Assembly (NCBI RefSeq): GCF_003264935.1 | Contig: NZ_QLOE01000003.1 | Coordinates: 1 to 64,000 of the forward strand | DNA from: Methanothermobacter tenebrarum | GTDB lineage: Archaea; Methanobacteriota; Methanobacteria; Methanobacteriales; DSM-23052 | Length of the DNA stretch: 64,000 nucleotides | Direction of reading: 5' to 3' | Shown here: piece after piece, positions 51,089-61,106 of the stretch | Layout of the letters: the number at the start of each line of letters is the position of its first letter | Numbering within the stretch: position 1 is the stretch's first letter | Translations under genes and position numbers: made by a program | Notes under the pieces: generated by a model | What the model saw: the letters and a program-made list of their open reading frames with translations, nothing else | What the model was told of the DNA's origin: nothing | The model's database searches: none

Positions 51089-52649
51089 CTGATTCACCTA
51101 GGAGTTCTGTCTTCGCTCTTCTTGTCACTTTTCTAAGTAGAGGTTTATAATCTGGTTCTTCTTTTTCTGCTAAGAGCGCCGCTTCCCTCATTATAATAGG
51201 GATGTATGTTTCGAAGACTTTGGCCCGTTTAGCTTCTTCCTTAGCCGCTTTTTTAGCCCTTATATGTTTCTGGAGTTTGCGGGCTACTTGCATTGTGGCT
51301 TGTCTAACTTCTTGTAATATTTCGGGTTCTGGGGCTATGCTTTGTTTTCCTGTTGAGAGGTATGGTACGTTGGTTGATACTATGTTTACGAAGATTGTGA
51401 GTGGTGCATTTTCGAAGTCTCTTATACCGTATCTTTTCCAGTCAAGACTTCTAACCCCCTCGGTTAGTGCACAACTTCCCTGGTCGAATGTGAGCGGCAC
51501 GCGGTTCGCGAACCTCATTATCTCGGTTTTCCGTTGTTCACCGACGAGCCTACCTGCTTTACCGCCATATGCTACGGCTGCTTCTATTATGAATGGCACA
51601 CCACCCCTGTAGGTTAGGGGCCTTCTTGTGGTGGCTGCTACGAATTCTGGGCTTAGTATTTCTTTCATGCCTTTTTCTATTTGGTCTTTTCCTATTGGTA
51701 TGAGCCCTTTGGTTGGCGGGGCCATGAAGTCCATTTTTTTGAAGGCTTCTACTATTTCTTCGGCTTCTTCCCATGTCATGTCCCTTGGTCTTTTGTTAAA
51801 GTCTATGTTTGTTAGTTTTTCGAGTTCTTTGACCTTTTTTGTGGACATTCTGGAGAGTGAGCTTGTGAGTAGGCTTCTGAAGCGTCTTTTGTCTGTGTGT
51901 TTTGCCATGAATATTAGGTCGTCTGCTGTTACACCCTTTGGGTGGGGTAGTATTTCCTTTGGTAGTGGGGGTATGACGTTTGAGGCTCTTTTAAATACGT
52001 ATTTTCTTCCTGCGGGGTCTGTGAATGTGATCTGGGCGTGTGGGTTTCCTATCATGGTCCTCCGGATATATTCGTAGGCTCCTTGTTCTGAAAGTGAATA
52101 TGAAACTTCTTTGAAGTGGAGTTTTACGTATACTCCCGTCCCATTGGGGTTGACCTCTTCTTTTTCGAGAATTAGTCCCTTGTTCTTTTTCACATCCATT
52201 TTTAGGGACATTTTAACTCCTTTGAGTTCGCCGTCTTCTTTGTATGCTGATATGATAGTGGCTGGTTTTCCTGTGGTCATCTGGGATAGTAGTACGCAGC
52301 CGCTGCATCCGAGGCCTTGTTGCCCCCTTGATTGGATGTTTCTGAATTTTGAACCTGCAAACATTGTGCAAAAAACTTTGGGGATGTAATCTTCTGGTAT
52401 ACCCGGGCCATTGTCCATATGTTCTAGGATGTAATGGTCTTTGCCAACTCTTTTCAAGTTTATTTTTATATGGGGGAGTATGCCAGCCTCTTCGGCGGCG
52501 TCAAGGCTATTTGTTATTAGTTCATGGAATACCATGGTAAGGGATCTTATCTTACCCGAGAAACCTAACATTTGCCTGTTTTTACGGAAGAATTCTGATG
52601 CGGTAAGTTCTTGAAATTCTTCAAATAGTTCTCCTGCTTGTCTCTCCAA
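51078..52649 (-). CDS. top6B: DNA topoisomerase VI subunit B
   Basis: Subunit B holds the GHKL ATPase that drives strand passage. The 523-residue protein has the N-box [14 protein letters not shown], the G1 motif [15 protein letters not shown] and [19 protein letters not shown] as ATP lid. The frame is open to 52667, but GGGAGG precedes TTG 52649, giving the normal N-terminus (M)[14 protein letters not shown]. It precedes top6A. Confidence 0.97.
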   Translation of the reverse strand: MERQAGELFEEFQELTASEFFRKNRQMLGFSGKIRSLTMVFHELITNSLDAAEEAGILPHIKINLKRVGKDHYILEHMDNGPGIPEDYIPKVFCTMFAGSKFRNIQSRGQQGLGCSGCVLLSQMTTGKPATIISAYKEDGELKGVKMSLKMDVKKNKGLILEKEEVNPNGTGVYVKLHFKEVSYSLSEQGAYEYIRRTMIGNPHAQITFTDPAGRKYVFKRASNVIPPLPKEILPHPKGVTADDLIFMAKHTDKRRFRSLLTSSLSRMSTKKVKELEKLTNIDFNKRPRDMTWEEAEEIVEAFKKMDFMAPPTKGLIPIGKDQIEKGMKEILSPEFVAATTRRPLTYRGGVPFIIEAAVAYGGKAGRLVGEQRKTEIMRFANRVPLTFDQGSCALTEGVRSLDWKRYGIRDFENAPLTIFVNIVSTNVPYLSTGKQSIAPEPEILQEVRQATMQVARKLQKHIRAKKAAKEEAKRAKVFETYIPIIMREAALLAEKEEPDYKPLLRKVTRRAKTELLGESDDE

Positions 52650-52804
52650 AAAGTAGCCTCCCTTCAACTTTTAGAATTATTCCCTTATAGATTATATTAT
52701 AATTCGTACCATATATATCAAGCGATTATAAAATAGGGTTTTCGTTAATATCTTTTGAGTATTTTAAAGAGACCTTTTATTAAAATTGTGGATTTTTGTT
52801 GATT

Positions 52805-53371
52805 TTATCTTATATTAACCCGCTCTTCAAACTCTTTCATTTCTAGTTCTTGTTTCTTTTTTTCGAGGAAGGAGTATACAGACTTGTGTCTGGCCCCTTT
52901 AAGGAGCATTTCAACGGCTTCTCTTGCAACCATAAGATTTTCGAACTCGCCTATTAATGCAACTGTTTTACCATAAACTGAAATGTCAACACCTGTCATG
53001 TCATGGATTATTTGGCGTGTTATACCACCACGTCCTATTATTCTACCTTTTTGTCTTGCTATGGCCTTTTTGGATTTGCCCACATAATCTGGTATGTTTA
53101 TAATATCAAGGGTTACATTGTCGTGTATGAGACGCATTGCAATCTCTGGATTGAAACCCCTACCTATGGCCTTGACAATATTACGCGCCTTCCAAGGGGA
53201 AAGAGGATCATCAAGCTTCTCCTCAGGTATTATAGTCACGGCACCCGTTTCACTATCAATATTAAGCCTAGTCTGTGTTAACCTTTCTATACGCTCTTTA
53301 ACTTCCCCTTTTTTCCCGATGAGAACCCCTATCCTGTCTTTTGGAATTTTCAAGTATTCTTCTGCCGCCAC
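52805..53371 (-). CDS. KH-domain rRNA-processing protein (Pno1/Dim2-like)
   Basis: The 188-residue protein has two KH domains, with [16 protein letters not shown] in the first and [19 protein letters not shown] in the second. The archaeal Dim2/Pno1 homologues bind the 3' end of 16S rRNA during small-subunit assembly. The open frame runs to GTG 53386, but GAGGTGT precedes GTG 53371. The preceding rio1 gene, a kinase of late 40S/30S assembly, and aIF1A support the assignment. Confidence 0.9.
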   Translation of the reverse strand: MAAEEYLKIPKDRIGVLIGKKGEVKERIERLTQTRLNIDSETGAVTIIPEEKLDDPLSPWKARNIVKAIGRGFNPEIAMRLIHDNVTLDIINIPDYVGKSKKAIARQKGRIIGRGGITRQIIHDMTGVDISVYGKTVALIGEFENLMVAREAVEMLLKGARHKSVYSFLEKKKQELEMKEFEERVNIR

Positions 53372-53395
53372 TTGGACACACCTCACAGGTGTAGG

Positions 53396-54187
53396 TTAAT
53401 CTATTATCTTCTCCCTGATCTCTTGGGGAGTTGATGAAACACCAAAACGTTTAAAATCCCTACTAATATTCCTAATATCCCTTTCAAGTAATTCTCCTGC
53501 AATTGGATGATCAACCACCACAGCCTGTGAAATATCAATGATAACAGGCTCCTCATCAAAATTGAGAATATTAAATGCTGAAAGATCCCCATGAACTAGC
53601 CTGGCCTCCCTATACAATAACCTCATATAATATATTATCTTATTGAACATCTCCTCAGGATATAGGGGTGGGGCCTCCCTTAATGTTGGTGCAGGGTTAC
53701 CTTCTATGTCACCTATAAACTCCATTATTAGAATATTCTCTCTTGAAACAAACGGCTTTGGAACCCTAACACCGTTCTCATATGCCCTTTTAAGGTTCCT
53801 GAATTCCTTGTTCACCCAAGTATGGACTATCTGCCTCTTGTTGCTCATCTTAACCTTGAAACGCGGGTCGCCTTGGATATAATATTGCATTTTCCTAAAA
53901 TCAGAAGTTGCAATACGATAAATTTTAACAGCTACAAAATTATCATTATCATCCAAGCCCTTAAAAACGTTAGCCTCCTTACCAGTGCTTATAACCCCAT
54001 CAAGAATAGCGAGATAACCAGTATTTGACAACTTATAGAGAACTTCAAGTGTCCTTTTATCAAAGACTTCGCTTGCAACACGCCTATCCTCCACGCCTTT
54101 AAGGCGCTTCTCGGATTTCAACCTTTCCAATGCAGAATCGACCTCGTGGAAGGTCTTATCCTTCTTATCAGCGGACAATTCAACCAT
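53396..54187 (-). CDS. rio1: RIO1-type serine/threonine protein kinase
   Basis: RIO1 is an atypical kinase/ATPase involved in the maturation of the small ribosomal subunit. The 263-residue protein has the flexible ATP loop GVISTGKEANVFKG, the lysine in VAVKIYR, the catalytic loop RLVHGDLSAFNIL and the metal motif PVIIDISQAV. It lies five bases after the aIF1A stop, in the common archaeal order aIF1A, rio1, Dim2. Confidence 0.96.
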   Translation of the reverse strand: MVELSADKKDKTFHEVDSALERLKSEKRLKGVEDRRVASEVFDKRTLEVLYKLSNTGYLAILDGVISTGKEANVFKGLDDNDNFVAVKIYRIATSDFRKMQYYIQGDPRFKVKMSNKRQIVHTWVNKEFRNLKRAYENGVRVPKPFVSRENILIMEFIGDIEGNPAPTLREAPPLYPEEMFNKIIYYMRLLYREARLVHGDLSAFNILNFDEEPVIIDISQAVVVDHPIAGELLERDIRNISRDFKRFGVSSTPQEIREKIID

Positions 54188-54192
54188 CTACT

Positions 54193-54489
54193 CTATAAAT
54201 TCAAGTAACCCCTTCTCTCAAGCCAATTAGCCTCGGTACGCGTATACCTCCATACTATATCAGCCCTCTCATCACTTTGAAACTCCCATGGCTTCACAAG
54301 TACAACATCACCTTCCCTGATCCATATCCTCTTTTTCATCTTACCAGGTATGCGCCCAAGGCGGGTTTTACCATCACTACATATAACCTTCAACTTACCA
54401 TGACCTAGTATCTGCTCGACAATCCCAGGTATTTCACCCTTCCTAGGTATCCTAACTCTTCTAACCTCCTCAGTATTACCTTTACCCAA
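54193..54489 (-). CDS. eif1A: Translation initiation factor aIF1A
   Basis: aIF1A is an OB-fold protein that binds the A site of the small subunit at initiation. The 98-residue product contains [34 protein letters not shown] and VLVKPWEF, the typical segments. It starts with TTG 54489 after GGGAGGAGA. It is the first gene of the aIF1A-rio1-KH operon; the divergent moeA lies across a 165-base gap. Confidence 0.96.
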   Translation of the reverse strand: MGKGNTEEVRRVRIPRKGEIPGIVEQILGHGKLKVICSDGKTRLGRIPGKMKKRIWIREGDVVLVKPWEFQSDERADIVWRYTRTEANWLERRGYLNL

Positions 54490-54580
54490 ATAATCTCCTC
54501 CCTCTACAACTTTAATTATCTAGAAAAAGACAATATAATATCTCTATAATATACTATAAAATAATTATTGTTACCAATAA

Positions 54581-54654
54581 AGAAGGAGGCACACCCTCCC
54601 AATCTTGGAGGAGAATAATGAAAAATTAAATGGAATCTTGGAGGGATCTATGGG
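54581..54654 (+). promoter_or_regulatory. moeA leader with alternative hairpins and two tiny open frames
   Basis: GGAGG (54585-54589) can pair with CCTCC (54595-54599). The same CCTCC can pair with GGAGG (54607-54611), the Shine-Dalgarno of a three-codon frame ATG-AAA-AAT-TAA at 54618. A second short frame (ATG 54630, 11 codons) overlaps the moeA start. The string AATCTTGGAGG occurs twice (54601, 54634). A TATA-like element at about 54551-54560 predicts a transcript from near 54582. A regulatory role is inferred. Confidence 0.4.
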
Positions 54655-55881
54655 ATGGGCCGTGAATTCTTAGACCTTGTAGATACAAGAGAGGCTCATA
54701 GTATAATCCGCAGCCTTTTCCAGGAAATTTATCACCCACCAAAGGTGGAAAAGATAAACCTAAAGTATGCGTATGGTAGAGTCTTAGCCCAGGATGTGAA
54801 AAGTCCAATTGACCTGCCACCATTTAATCGAGCTTCTAGGGACGGATATGCTTTAAAAGCAGAGGACACATTTCACGCCTCTGAAGATAATCCAAGCATC
54901 CTAAAGTGTATCGAAGTGATAGAAGCCGGTGCAATCCCACAAAAAAAAGTCAGGAGAGGATACTGTTCACGTATAAGCACAGGAGCCCCAATACCCGAAG
55001 GCGCTGATGCCATAGTCATGATCGAATATACCGAAGAAGAAGATGATAATATACTAATCTATAGGAGCGCATATCCTGGCCAGCACATCGCCCCAAGAGG
55101 GTCAGACATGCCAAAGAATGAAATCATAGCCAAGAAAAATTCAATATTATCACCAGAAAAGATTGGGGCGATAAGCGCAGCCGGCATATCCAAGGTGCCT
55201 GTCATAGCCAAACCAAAGATAGGTATACTCTCAACTGGGAACGAATTAATAGAACCCTCAAATCATTGGACTCCTGGCAAAATCTTCGATTCGAATTCTC
55301 ATAGTCTCGCTGCTGCAGTTAAGAATTGCGGATGCGAACCAAAAATCCTAGGTATTGTGAAAGACGATTACACAGAAGTTTATAAGACCATCCAAGAAAG
55401 TATTCAAGAGTGTGACATCCTCATAACCTCTGGTGGAACTTCAGCCGGAGCCGGTGACATGCTCAGAGAAGTAATCGAAGACATTGGTGAAGTGATAATC
55501 CATGGAATCTCCATAAAACCAGGGAAACCCACCATCATAGGTAAAATAGATGATAAACTTGTATTCGGACTCCCTGGCTTCCCTGTTTCTGCCCTGATAA
55601 TCTTTGATGTTTTTTTACGCCCTTATCTGATGGAACTTTCAGGCAAACCCCAAATGGAACATCGCACAATAGAATTACCACTCGCACGCAGATTACATTC
55701 ATCAAGGGGTAGAATACATTATGCCCTCGTAAAAATCGAAAATAATAAAGTATACCCTATACTGAAAGATTCTGGCGCCATAACTTCACTTGCAGATGCA
55801 GATGGTTACATTAAGGTCCCGAAAAATGTGGAGATACTCGAAGAAGGCTCCAATGTTAAAGTTTCACCATTCTCCCAATGA
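54655..55881 (+). CDS. moeA: Molybdopterin molybdenumtransferase MoeA
   Basis: MoeA inserts molybdenum or tungsten into adenylated molybdopterin, needed for formylmethanofuran dehydrogenase. The 408-residue protein begins with the domain holding DLPPFNRASRDGYALKAED and continues with STGNELIEPS and the active-site motif LITSGGTSAGAGDML. The start is ATG 54655; ATG 54650 is out of frame. GGAGGG at 54640 is the ribosome binding site. The gene ends in a 26-base convergent overlap with cobK. Confidence 0.95.
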   Translation: MGREFLDLVDTREAHSIIRSLFQEIYHPPKVEKINLKYAYGRVLAQDVKSPIDLPPFNRASRDGYALKAEDTFHASEDNPSILKCIEVIEAGAIPQKKVRRGYCSRISTGAPIPEGADAIVMIEYTEEEDDNILIYRSAYPGQHIAPRGSDMPKNEIIAKKNSILSPEKIGAISAAGISKVPVIAKPKIGILSTGNELIEPSNHWTPGKIFDSNSHSLAAAVKNCGCEPKILGIVKDDYTEVYKTIQESIQECDILITSGGTSAGAGDMLREVIEDIGEVIIHGISIKPGKPTIIGKIDDKLVFGLPGFPVSALIIFDVFLRPYLMELSGKPQMEHRTIELPLARRLHSSRGRIHYALVKIENNKVYPILKDSGAITSLADADGYIKVPKNVEILEEGSNVKVSPFSQ

Positions 55882-56641
55882 ATGCTAGAAGTTCATCAAT
55901 ATCATCAAATACAAGTTTACCCTCCAATTTTTCAATAAATGGCCTGTCCACGAGTATAACTGGAACCCCAAGATCCTCAGCAGCCTTCACTTTCTCTATT
56001 AGGCCCCCAGTTTCTCCACTCTCCTTTGTGATCACGGCAATCGCATTATATTCCTTCATAATTTCCCTGTTAAGGGCTCTTGAGAATGTTCCCTGCATTG
56101 CTATTATCTGCTCCGCTGGTATGCCCATCCTATAACATGCTTCTATAGAACGTGGATGGGGTAAAACCCGGACCACTATATTCTCAGTCCCAACCTGATC
56201 AATCACATCCTTAAGTGTTGAAACACCGGCCAGATGTAGGATATTACCATCCCTCTCTTCCAGGATCTTGGCCGCTGCCCGTCCAGCCTCCTTAAAGGAT
56301 TCAACTCTCAATATATCCCCATCTAATTTCGGGGTTGGCCTTTCAAAACGGATATAATATGTTAAATTCTCTTCAGAGGCTTTGATCGCGTTTTCCGTGG
56401 CTTTCACGGCGAATGGGTGGGTTGCATCTATTATAATGTCAACATTTTCAATTTCAAGAACCTTGGCTAAACTTGCCTTGTTAAGGGCCTCTGTCATTAT
56501 CTTATCTGCCCCGGCAGCCTTGGCTAGTCTACCACCATAATCTGTTGTAGTGGTTGCTATTATCCTATGATCTGTGGATTCCTTAAGTTTTTTTATTATT
56601 TCTACTGCATCGTGGGTTCCTGCCATTATGAGAATGTTCAT
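55856..56641 (-). CDS. cbiJ: Precorrin-6A / cobalt-precorrin-6A reductase
   Basis: The enzyme reduces the cobalt-precorrin-6A ring with NAD(P)H in cobamide synthesis. The 261-residue protein begins MNILIMAGTHDAVEIIKKL and contains VDIIIDATHPFAVKATENA and VITKESGETGGLIEKVKAA, all characteristic of CobK/CbiJ. It overlaps the ATPase gene by 4 bases. The cobamide cofactor is used by the methyltransferases of methanogenesis. Confidence 0.94.
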   Translation of the reverse strand: MNILIMAGTHDAVEIIKKLKESTDHRIIATTTTDYGGRLAKAAGADKIMTEALNKASLAKVLEIENVDIIIDATHPFAVKATENAIKASEENLTYYIRFERPTPKLDGDILRVESFKEAGRAAAKILEERDGNILHLAGVSTLKDVIDQVGTENIVVRVLPHPRSIEACYRMGIPAEQIIAMQGTFSRALNREIMKEYNAIAVITKESGETGGLIEKVKAAEDLGVPVILVDRPFIEKLEGKLVFDDIDELLAFIGRMVKL

Positions 56642-59142
56642 AAGTTTCTCCTCTTATCAACCTGCCTAATTATCGCTTCATGTACTAGTATGAGTGAAGC
56701 CACCAATATTATGAGTATCCAATCCATGATTGAAATGGCCTTGGTCCGGAATATACCCTGGAATGGTGGTAGGTAGATGACAAATAATTGTAGTATGAAT
56801 GAAGTTGCAATGGCAAAAAAGAGCAGTTTATTTGAAAATCCACCCTGTGATTTGCAATTAAACACGTTGAAGATCTGGAACATTACAAATGTTGTGAATG
56901 CTATTGTAGTTGCATTCTCATCCCCAGAATATAACTTGTATGTGTAGATGGCTAATGTGCCTATTGCCATTATAATACCTGCTAATACTATACGGAGCAA
57001 GTTCCTCTGGGGTAGTATCTCTTCTTTTTCCGGTTTTCTCGACATTATATCCCTTTCTGGGGGTTCAACTCCTAGTGATTGTGCTGGGGGTCCGTCCATG
57101 ATAATGTTTATCCAGAGGATCTGGATGGGATTGAATGGGAGTGGCATGTTCATCACAGAAGATGATACTATGGTGAGGATGGCTCCAACATTCGTTGAAA
57201 GTTGGAATTTAACGAAACGTCTTATATTATCAAATATTGTACGCCCTTCTTTCACTGCTTTTACGATAGTGGCGAAGTTGTCGTCTTGGAGCACCATATC
57301 AGAAGCTTCCTTAGCAACATCTGTACCACTCCCCATTGCAACGCCAATAGCAGCTTTTTTGAGTGCTGGCGCGTCATTAACCCCATCTCCTGTCATTGCA
57401 ACTACATGACCACGACGTTGGAGTGTTTCGACAATTCTAACCTTCTGTTGGGGGAAGACCCGTGCATAAACTCTTATATCCTCTACCATAGACTCGAATT
57501 CTTCATCAGTAAGCTTGTCTAATTCTTCACCAGTAATAGCTTCACCATCCTCCATTAGATTCAATTCCTTGGCAATTGCAACTGCAGTATCTTTATGATC
57601 CCCAGTTATCATCACAACTTTTATACCAGCCTTTTTACAAGTTTCTATGGCCTCAGCAGCCTCTTTCCTAGGTGGGTCCATCATACCAACAAGACCGACA
57701 AAAATAAGATCCCTTTCAAGATCCTTCTCATCATCTAGATCAGTAAGTGGCTTATATGCTAGTCCAAGCACCCTAAGAGCCTGAGATGTCATCTCATCTA
57801 ATTTCTTCTTCCAATATTCCAAGTCAGCATCCTTAAATTTTCTTATTTTCCCTTCTTCCTCGATATAACCGGTTCTTTCCAAGATTATCTCAGGCGCTCC
57901 TTTAATAAACAAGTAATATCCTGAAGTGGAGGAATGTATGGTGCTCATTCTTTTACGGTCGCTGTCAAGTGGTATTTCCTTTATCCGAGGATATTCTTCT
58001 TCAAGTTCCTCTCTTATGTAACCATTATCGCGTGCAAAGAGAAGTAACGCAGCATCTGTAGGATCCCCTATAACCTTGTCATTGGAAAAACTTGCATTAT
58101 TACAGAGTGCACAAACTTCCAAGGCCCTGTCCTTTGAAGTTAATAATGGTTTTCTTACTCTCATCTTGTTAAGGGTTAGAGTGCCTGTCTTGTCGGTGCA
58201 GATGAAAGTGCAGGATCCTAGGGTTTCTACTGCAAGGAGTTTTCTTATAATGGCATTGCTTCTCGCCATCTTTTGCATGCCAAGTGCAAGGGTTAATGTT
58301 AAAATTGCTGGGAGACCCTCTGGTACAGAGGCCACCGCAAGGGAAACAGCGGTCATGAAGGTTTCAACAATGTTGATACCCTTTAAGAATTGGAGGATGA
58401 AAACCATGAAACATACAATAACTGCTATGAATCCGAGGCTCTTCCCCAGACGTGATATTTTCTCCTGGAGTGGTGTTTTACCCTCCTCTTCTTGGATCAT
58501 GCCCGCAATTTTACCTATGGATGTTTCCATTCCAACAGCTATTACAACACCTTTACCCCGGCCCGAGACCACATTTGAATCCATGTAGGCGATGTTATCC
58601 CCTTTTTCGCTCAATTCATGGGTTTTATGGACTGGTATTGATTCACCGGTGATTATCGACTCATCTATCCTAAGTTCGGAAGTTTCTATGAGTCTAAGAT
58701 CTGCTGGTACATTGTCGCCTTCTTCTATCACTACTAAATCGCCTATGGTTAATTCGCGCGCTGGTATTTTTTTCGTTTCCCCATCCCGTATTACAACGGC
58801 TTCAGTAGCGATGAGACTTTTAAGTTTTTCCATAGCCTTCTCGGCACGATATTCTTGCATGAAGCCTATGATGGCATTCACGACAACAACAAATAATATT
58901 ACCATGGAGTCTAGTAAATCGCCTATAAAATAGGAGACTAAAGCCGCTACAATTAATAGTATTATCAGAACATCCATGAACTGGTTTAAGAATAATCTGA
59001 GAGGTCCCTCCTTTTTTTCTTCGACTAATTCGTTTTCACCATACTTTGATAAGCGCTTTCTGGCCTCTTCCGAACTTAGACCATCCTTGGATGTGGCAAG
59101 CTCTTCTAGGATTTCTTTGATTTCCATCTGCTCCCATTTCAC
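56638..59142 (-). CDS. P-type cation-transporting ATPase (P2A, Ca2+-ATPase-like)
   Basis: The 834-residue protein is a P-type ATPase. The phosphorylation site is DKTGTLTLNKM, the actuator loop is ITGESIPVHK, the hinge is MTGDGVNDAPALK. The fourth helix has PEGLPAILTLTLALG, as in Ca2+/Mn2+ pumps of the P2A group; Na+ or H+ transport is also possible. There are about ten helices. Its end overlaps the cbiJ start and its start overlaps the UPF0146 gene by 4 bases. Confidence 0.9.
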   Translation of the reverse strand: MKWEQMEIKEILEELATSKDGLSSEEARKRLSKYGENELVEEKKEGPLRLFLNQFMDVLIILLIVAALVSYFIGDLLDSMVILFVVVVNAIIGFMQEYRAEKAMEKLKSLIATEAVVIRDGETKKIPARELTIGDLVVIEEGDNVPADLRLIETSELRIDESIITGESIPVHKTHELSEKGDNIAYMDSNVVSGRGKGVVIAVGMETSIGKIAGMIQEEEGKTPLQEKISRLGKSLGFIAVIVCFMVFILQFLKGINIVETFMTAVSLAVASVPEGLPAILTLTLALGMQKMARSNAIIRKLLAVETLGSCTFICTDKTGTLTLNKMRVRKPLLTSKDRALEVCALCNNASFSNDKVIGDPTDAALLLFARDNGYIREELEEEYPRIKEIPLDSDRKRMSTIHSSTSGYYLFIKGAPEIILERTGYIEEEGKIRKFKDADLEYWKKKLDEMTSQALRVLGLAYKPLTDLDDEKDLERDLIFVGLVGMMDPPRKEAAEAIETCKKAGIKVVMITGDHKDTAVAIAKELNLMEDGEAITGEELDKLTDEEFESMVEDIRVYARVFPQQKVRIVETLQRRGHVVAMTGDGVNDAPALKKAAIGVAMGSGTDVAKEASDMVLQDDNFATIVKAVKEGRTIFDNIRRFVKFQLSTNVGAILTIVSSSVMNMPLPFNPIQILWINIIMDGPPAQSLGVEPPERDIMSRKPEKEEILPQRNLLRIVLAGIIMAIGTLAIYTYKLYSGDENATTIAFTTFVMFQIFNVFNCKSQGGFSNKLLFFAIATSFILQLFVIYLPPFQGIFRTKAISIMDWILIILVASLILVHEAIIRQVDKRRNL

Positions 59143-59555
59143 TCTAGATATCTCCTTTGGTTGGGTTGATATTCGTAAAAGAAACTTCTTTTATAATTTA
59201 CGAGTTTCATGTTCTCAAATATTCTGGGATGTTCTGTGGATAATGGTCTTATTAAAAGTTTGGCTTTTACATTCTCTGCTACTTTTATAAGGTGTTTCTG
59301 TAATTCTAGTGGGGGTCTTATCGAGTATATTAACCGCGCCCCTTTATATATTTCTAACCTTGGATTTGTGATATCATCTTCTATTACCTGGGGGTGGGAA
59401 GGTTTAATATCTGTTAAGATCAGATCAATCATTGAATGTTCCTGGAGGTACTCTGCAACTTTGAAAAATCTTCCAACGCCTACTTCCACAACCTTATCAT
59501 TTGGGTTGCATTCTTGTATTATATATGATGCAAGATCTTCCCACATACCTATCAC
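59139..59555 (-). CDS. UPF0146 family protein
   Basis: The 138-residue protein belongs to UPF0146, known from methanogens. VVEVGVGRFFKVAEYL resembles motif I of class I SAM-dependent methyltransferases, and LILTDIKPSHPQVIEDDIT resembles motifs II-III, but the C-terminal part is short. Function is unknown. GTG 59555 is the first start; ATG 59546 is possible. Its start is only seven bases from the divergent rimI start. Confidence 0.82.
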   Translation of the reverse strand: MIGMWEDLASYIIQECNPNDKVVEVGVGRFFKVAEYLQEHSMIDLILTDIKPSHPQVIEDDITNPRLEIYKGARLIYSIRPPLELQKHLIKVAENVKAKLLIRPLSTEHPRIFENMKLVNYKRSFFYEYQPNQRRYLE

Positions 59556-59562
59556 GGAGACA

Positions 59563-60000
59563 ATGATGATGATAGTGAGGGAATTTAAGCCAAAGGATCT
59601 TAAGAGGGTTATGGAAATCGAGAGTATGTCCTTTGAGGAGCCTTATCCCCCACAACTTCTACGCTACCTTTATGATATAGGGGCTGGTTTTCTCGTTGCC
59701 CAAGAAGATAATATGGTTGTAGGATATATTATATTTTGGATAAGGTTTGAAAATGAGGGGCATATCATATCACTGGCAGTTGATAGGAAATATCGTCGCA
59801 GGAAATTCGGAACAAGACTTGTAAAAGCGGCTATAGAAATTTTCGAAAAATTTGGGGTTAATACTGTTAAATTGGAGGTTAGGGCGAAAAATAAAGGGGC
59901 TATAAAATTTTATAAGAGCCTAGGATTTAAAGAAGAAAATAGGATACCACAATATTATGAGAACGGCGACGACGCAGTGGTGATGAAAAAAGAAATATAA
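59563..60000 (+). CDS. rimI: GNAT acetyltransferase (RimI-like)
   Basis: The protein of about 145 residues is a GCN5-type N-acetyltransferase. It shows the acetyl-CoA loop DRKYRRRKFGTRLVKAAIE and the C-terminal LEVRAKNKGAIKFYKSLGF, as in the archaeal N-terminal acetyltransferase (RimI/Ard1). Three ATG codons in a row (59563, 59566, 59569) follow GGAGA at 59556-59560; any of them may be used. The open frame extends much further upstream, but that part is antisense to the UPF0146 gene. Confidence 0.9.
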   Translation: MMMIVREFKPKDLKRVMEIESMSFEEPYPPQLLRYLYDIGAGFLVAQEDNMVVGYIIFWIRFENEGHIISLAVDRKYRRRKFGTRLVKAAIEIFEKFGVNTVKLEVRAKNKGAIKFYKSLGFKEENRIPQYYENGDDAVVMKKEI

Positions 60001-60012
60001 ACTGGTGATTTA

Positions 60013-61095
60013 ATGGTTAGGGAAGCTAAACTTGCCCTAGAAGATGGAACTTTACTCAAGGGTGAAGGTTTCGGTTTCGAAACAGTTAAGAGCGGAGAAG
60101 TCGTATTCGCAACCGGCATGACAGGCTATGTTGAAGCACTCACAGACCCATCATATAAAGGCCAAATTTTAATGTTGACATATCCACTTCAAGGAAATTA
60201 TGGAATATCCAGTAAATGGTATCAATCAGATAGTATAAAAGCAGAAGGACTTATTGTGAGGGAGCAATGTAGGAGACCATCACATCATTTGGCGGAAAAG
60301 ACGCTCTCAGATTTCCTAGAAGAATATGAGATCCCAGGTATAAGTGGTGTTGATACAAGGGCCCTGACAATAAAAATAAGGAAGAGGGGGACCATGAAGG
60401 GGGCCCTAGCGACTGAGGAGATTGATGATGATGAACTTATAAAATTGGCCATGGAACAACCGGACATACGTGAATTAGACCTTGTGGATAAAGTTTCTGT
60501 GAAGGAACCTAAAATTTTACATGAAGAATACAACGACAGGATCGCTATAATAGACTGCGGAGTAAAAAACAATATCATAAAAGCTTTCTTGGAAAGGGAA
60601 GTTAGCGTGGCGCTCCTACCATATAATACAAGCCCTGATGTGATACTAGAATACGAACCTGATGCCATACTAGTATCAAACGGTCCTGGAGATCCAACAA
60701 GGGTCAAGGAGGCTATAGAAACAGTTAAAAGATTATCAGAGAAGCTCCCGATATTCGGGATCTGCCTTGGTCAACAGATAATAGCACTAGCATTCAATGC
60801 GAAAATATACAAGATGAAATTTGGACACAGAGGAGCTAACCAACCAGTCAAAAACCTAGAAACAGGAGAAGTTGCTATAACATCACAAAACCATGGCTTC
60901 GCAATAAACCCAAAGTCAATAGACGAAAAAGACCTTAAAATAACCCACATAAACCTTAATGATGGGACAGTCGAGGGTATACAACATAGAGAATTGCCCA
61001 TCATGAGCGTCCAATACCACCCAGAAGCTGGACCAGGACCACACGACACATACAACACATTCGACAAATTCGTGAAGATAATGAGGGAATATTAA
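60013..61095 (+). CDS. carA: Carbamoyl-phosphate synthase small subunit
   Basis: CarA hydrolyses glutamine to give ammonia for carbamoyl phosphate. The 360-residue protein has the N-terminal domain ([35 protein letters not shown]) and a class I glutamine amidotransferase domain with the cysteine in FGICLGQQI and His/Glu in [20 protein letters not shown] precedes the start. carB follows after 11 bases. Confidence 0.97.
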   Translation: MVREAKLALEDGTLLKGEGFGFETVKSGEVVFATGMTGYVEALTDPSYKGQILMLTYPLQGNYGISSKWYQSDSIKAEGLIVREQCRRPSHHLAEKTLSDFLEEYEIPGISGVDTRALTIKIRKRGTMKGALATEEIDDDELIKLAMEQPDIRELDLVDKVSVKEPKILHEEYNDRIAIIDCGVKNNIIKAFLEREVSVALLPYNTSPDVILEYEPDAILVSNGPGDPTRVKEAIETVKRLSEKLPIFGICLGQQIIALAFNAKIYKMKFGHRGANQPVKNLETGEVAITSQNHGFAINPKSIDEKDLKITHINLNDGTVEGIQHRELPIMSVQYHPEAGPGPHDTYNTFDKFVKIMREY

Positions 61096-61106
61096 GGGGA
61101 TCACAG

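Noticed and set aside
59209-59562. Long N-terminal extension of rimI
   Set aside because: It is antisense to the UPF0146 gene, has no acetyltransferase features, and a Shine-Dalgarno lies at 59556 before the internal ATG codons.
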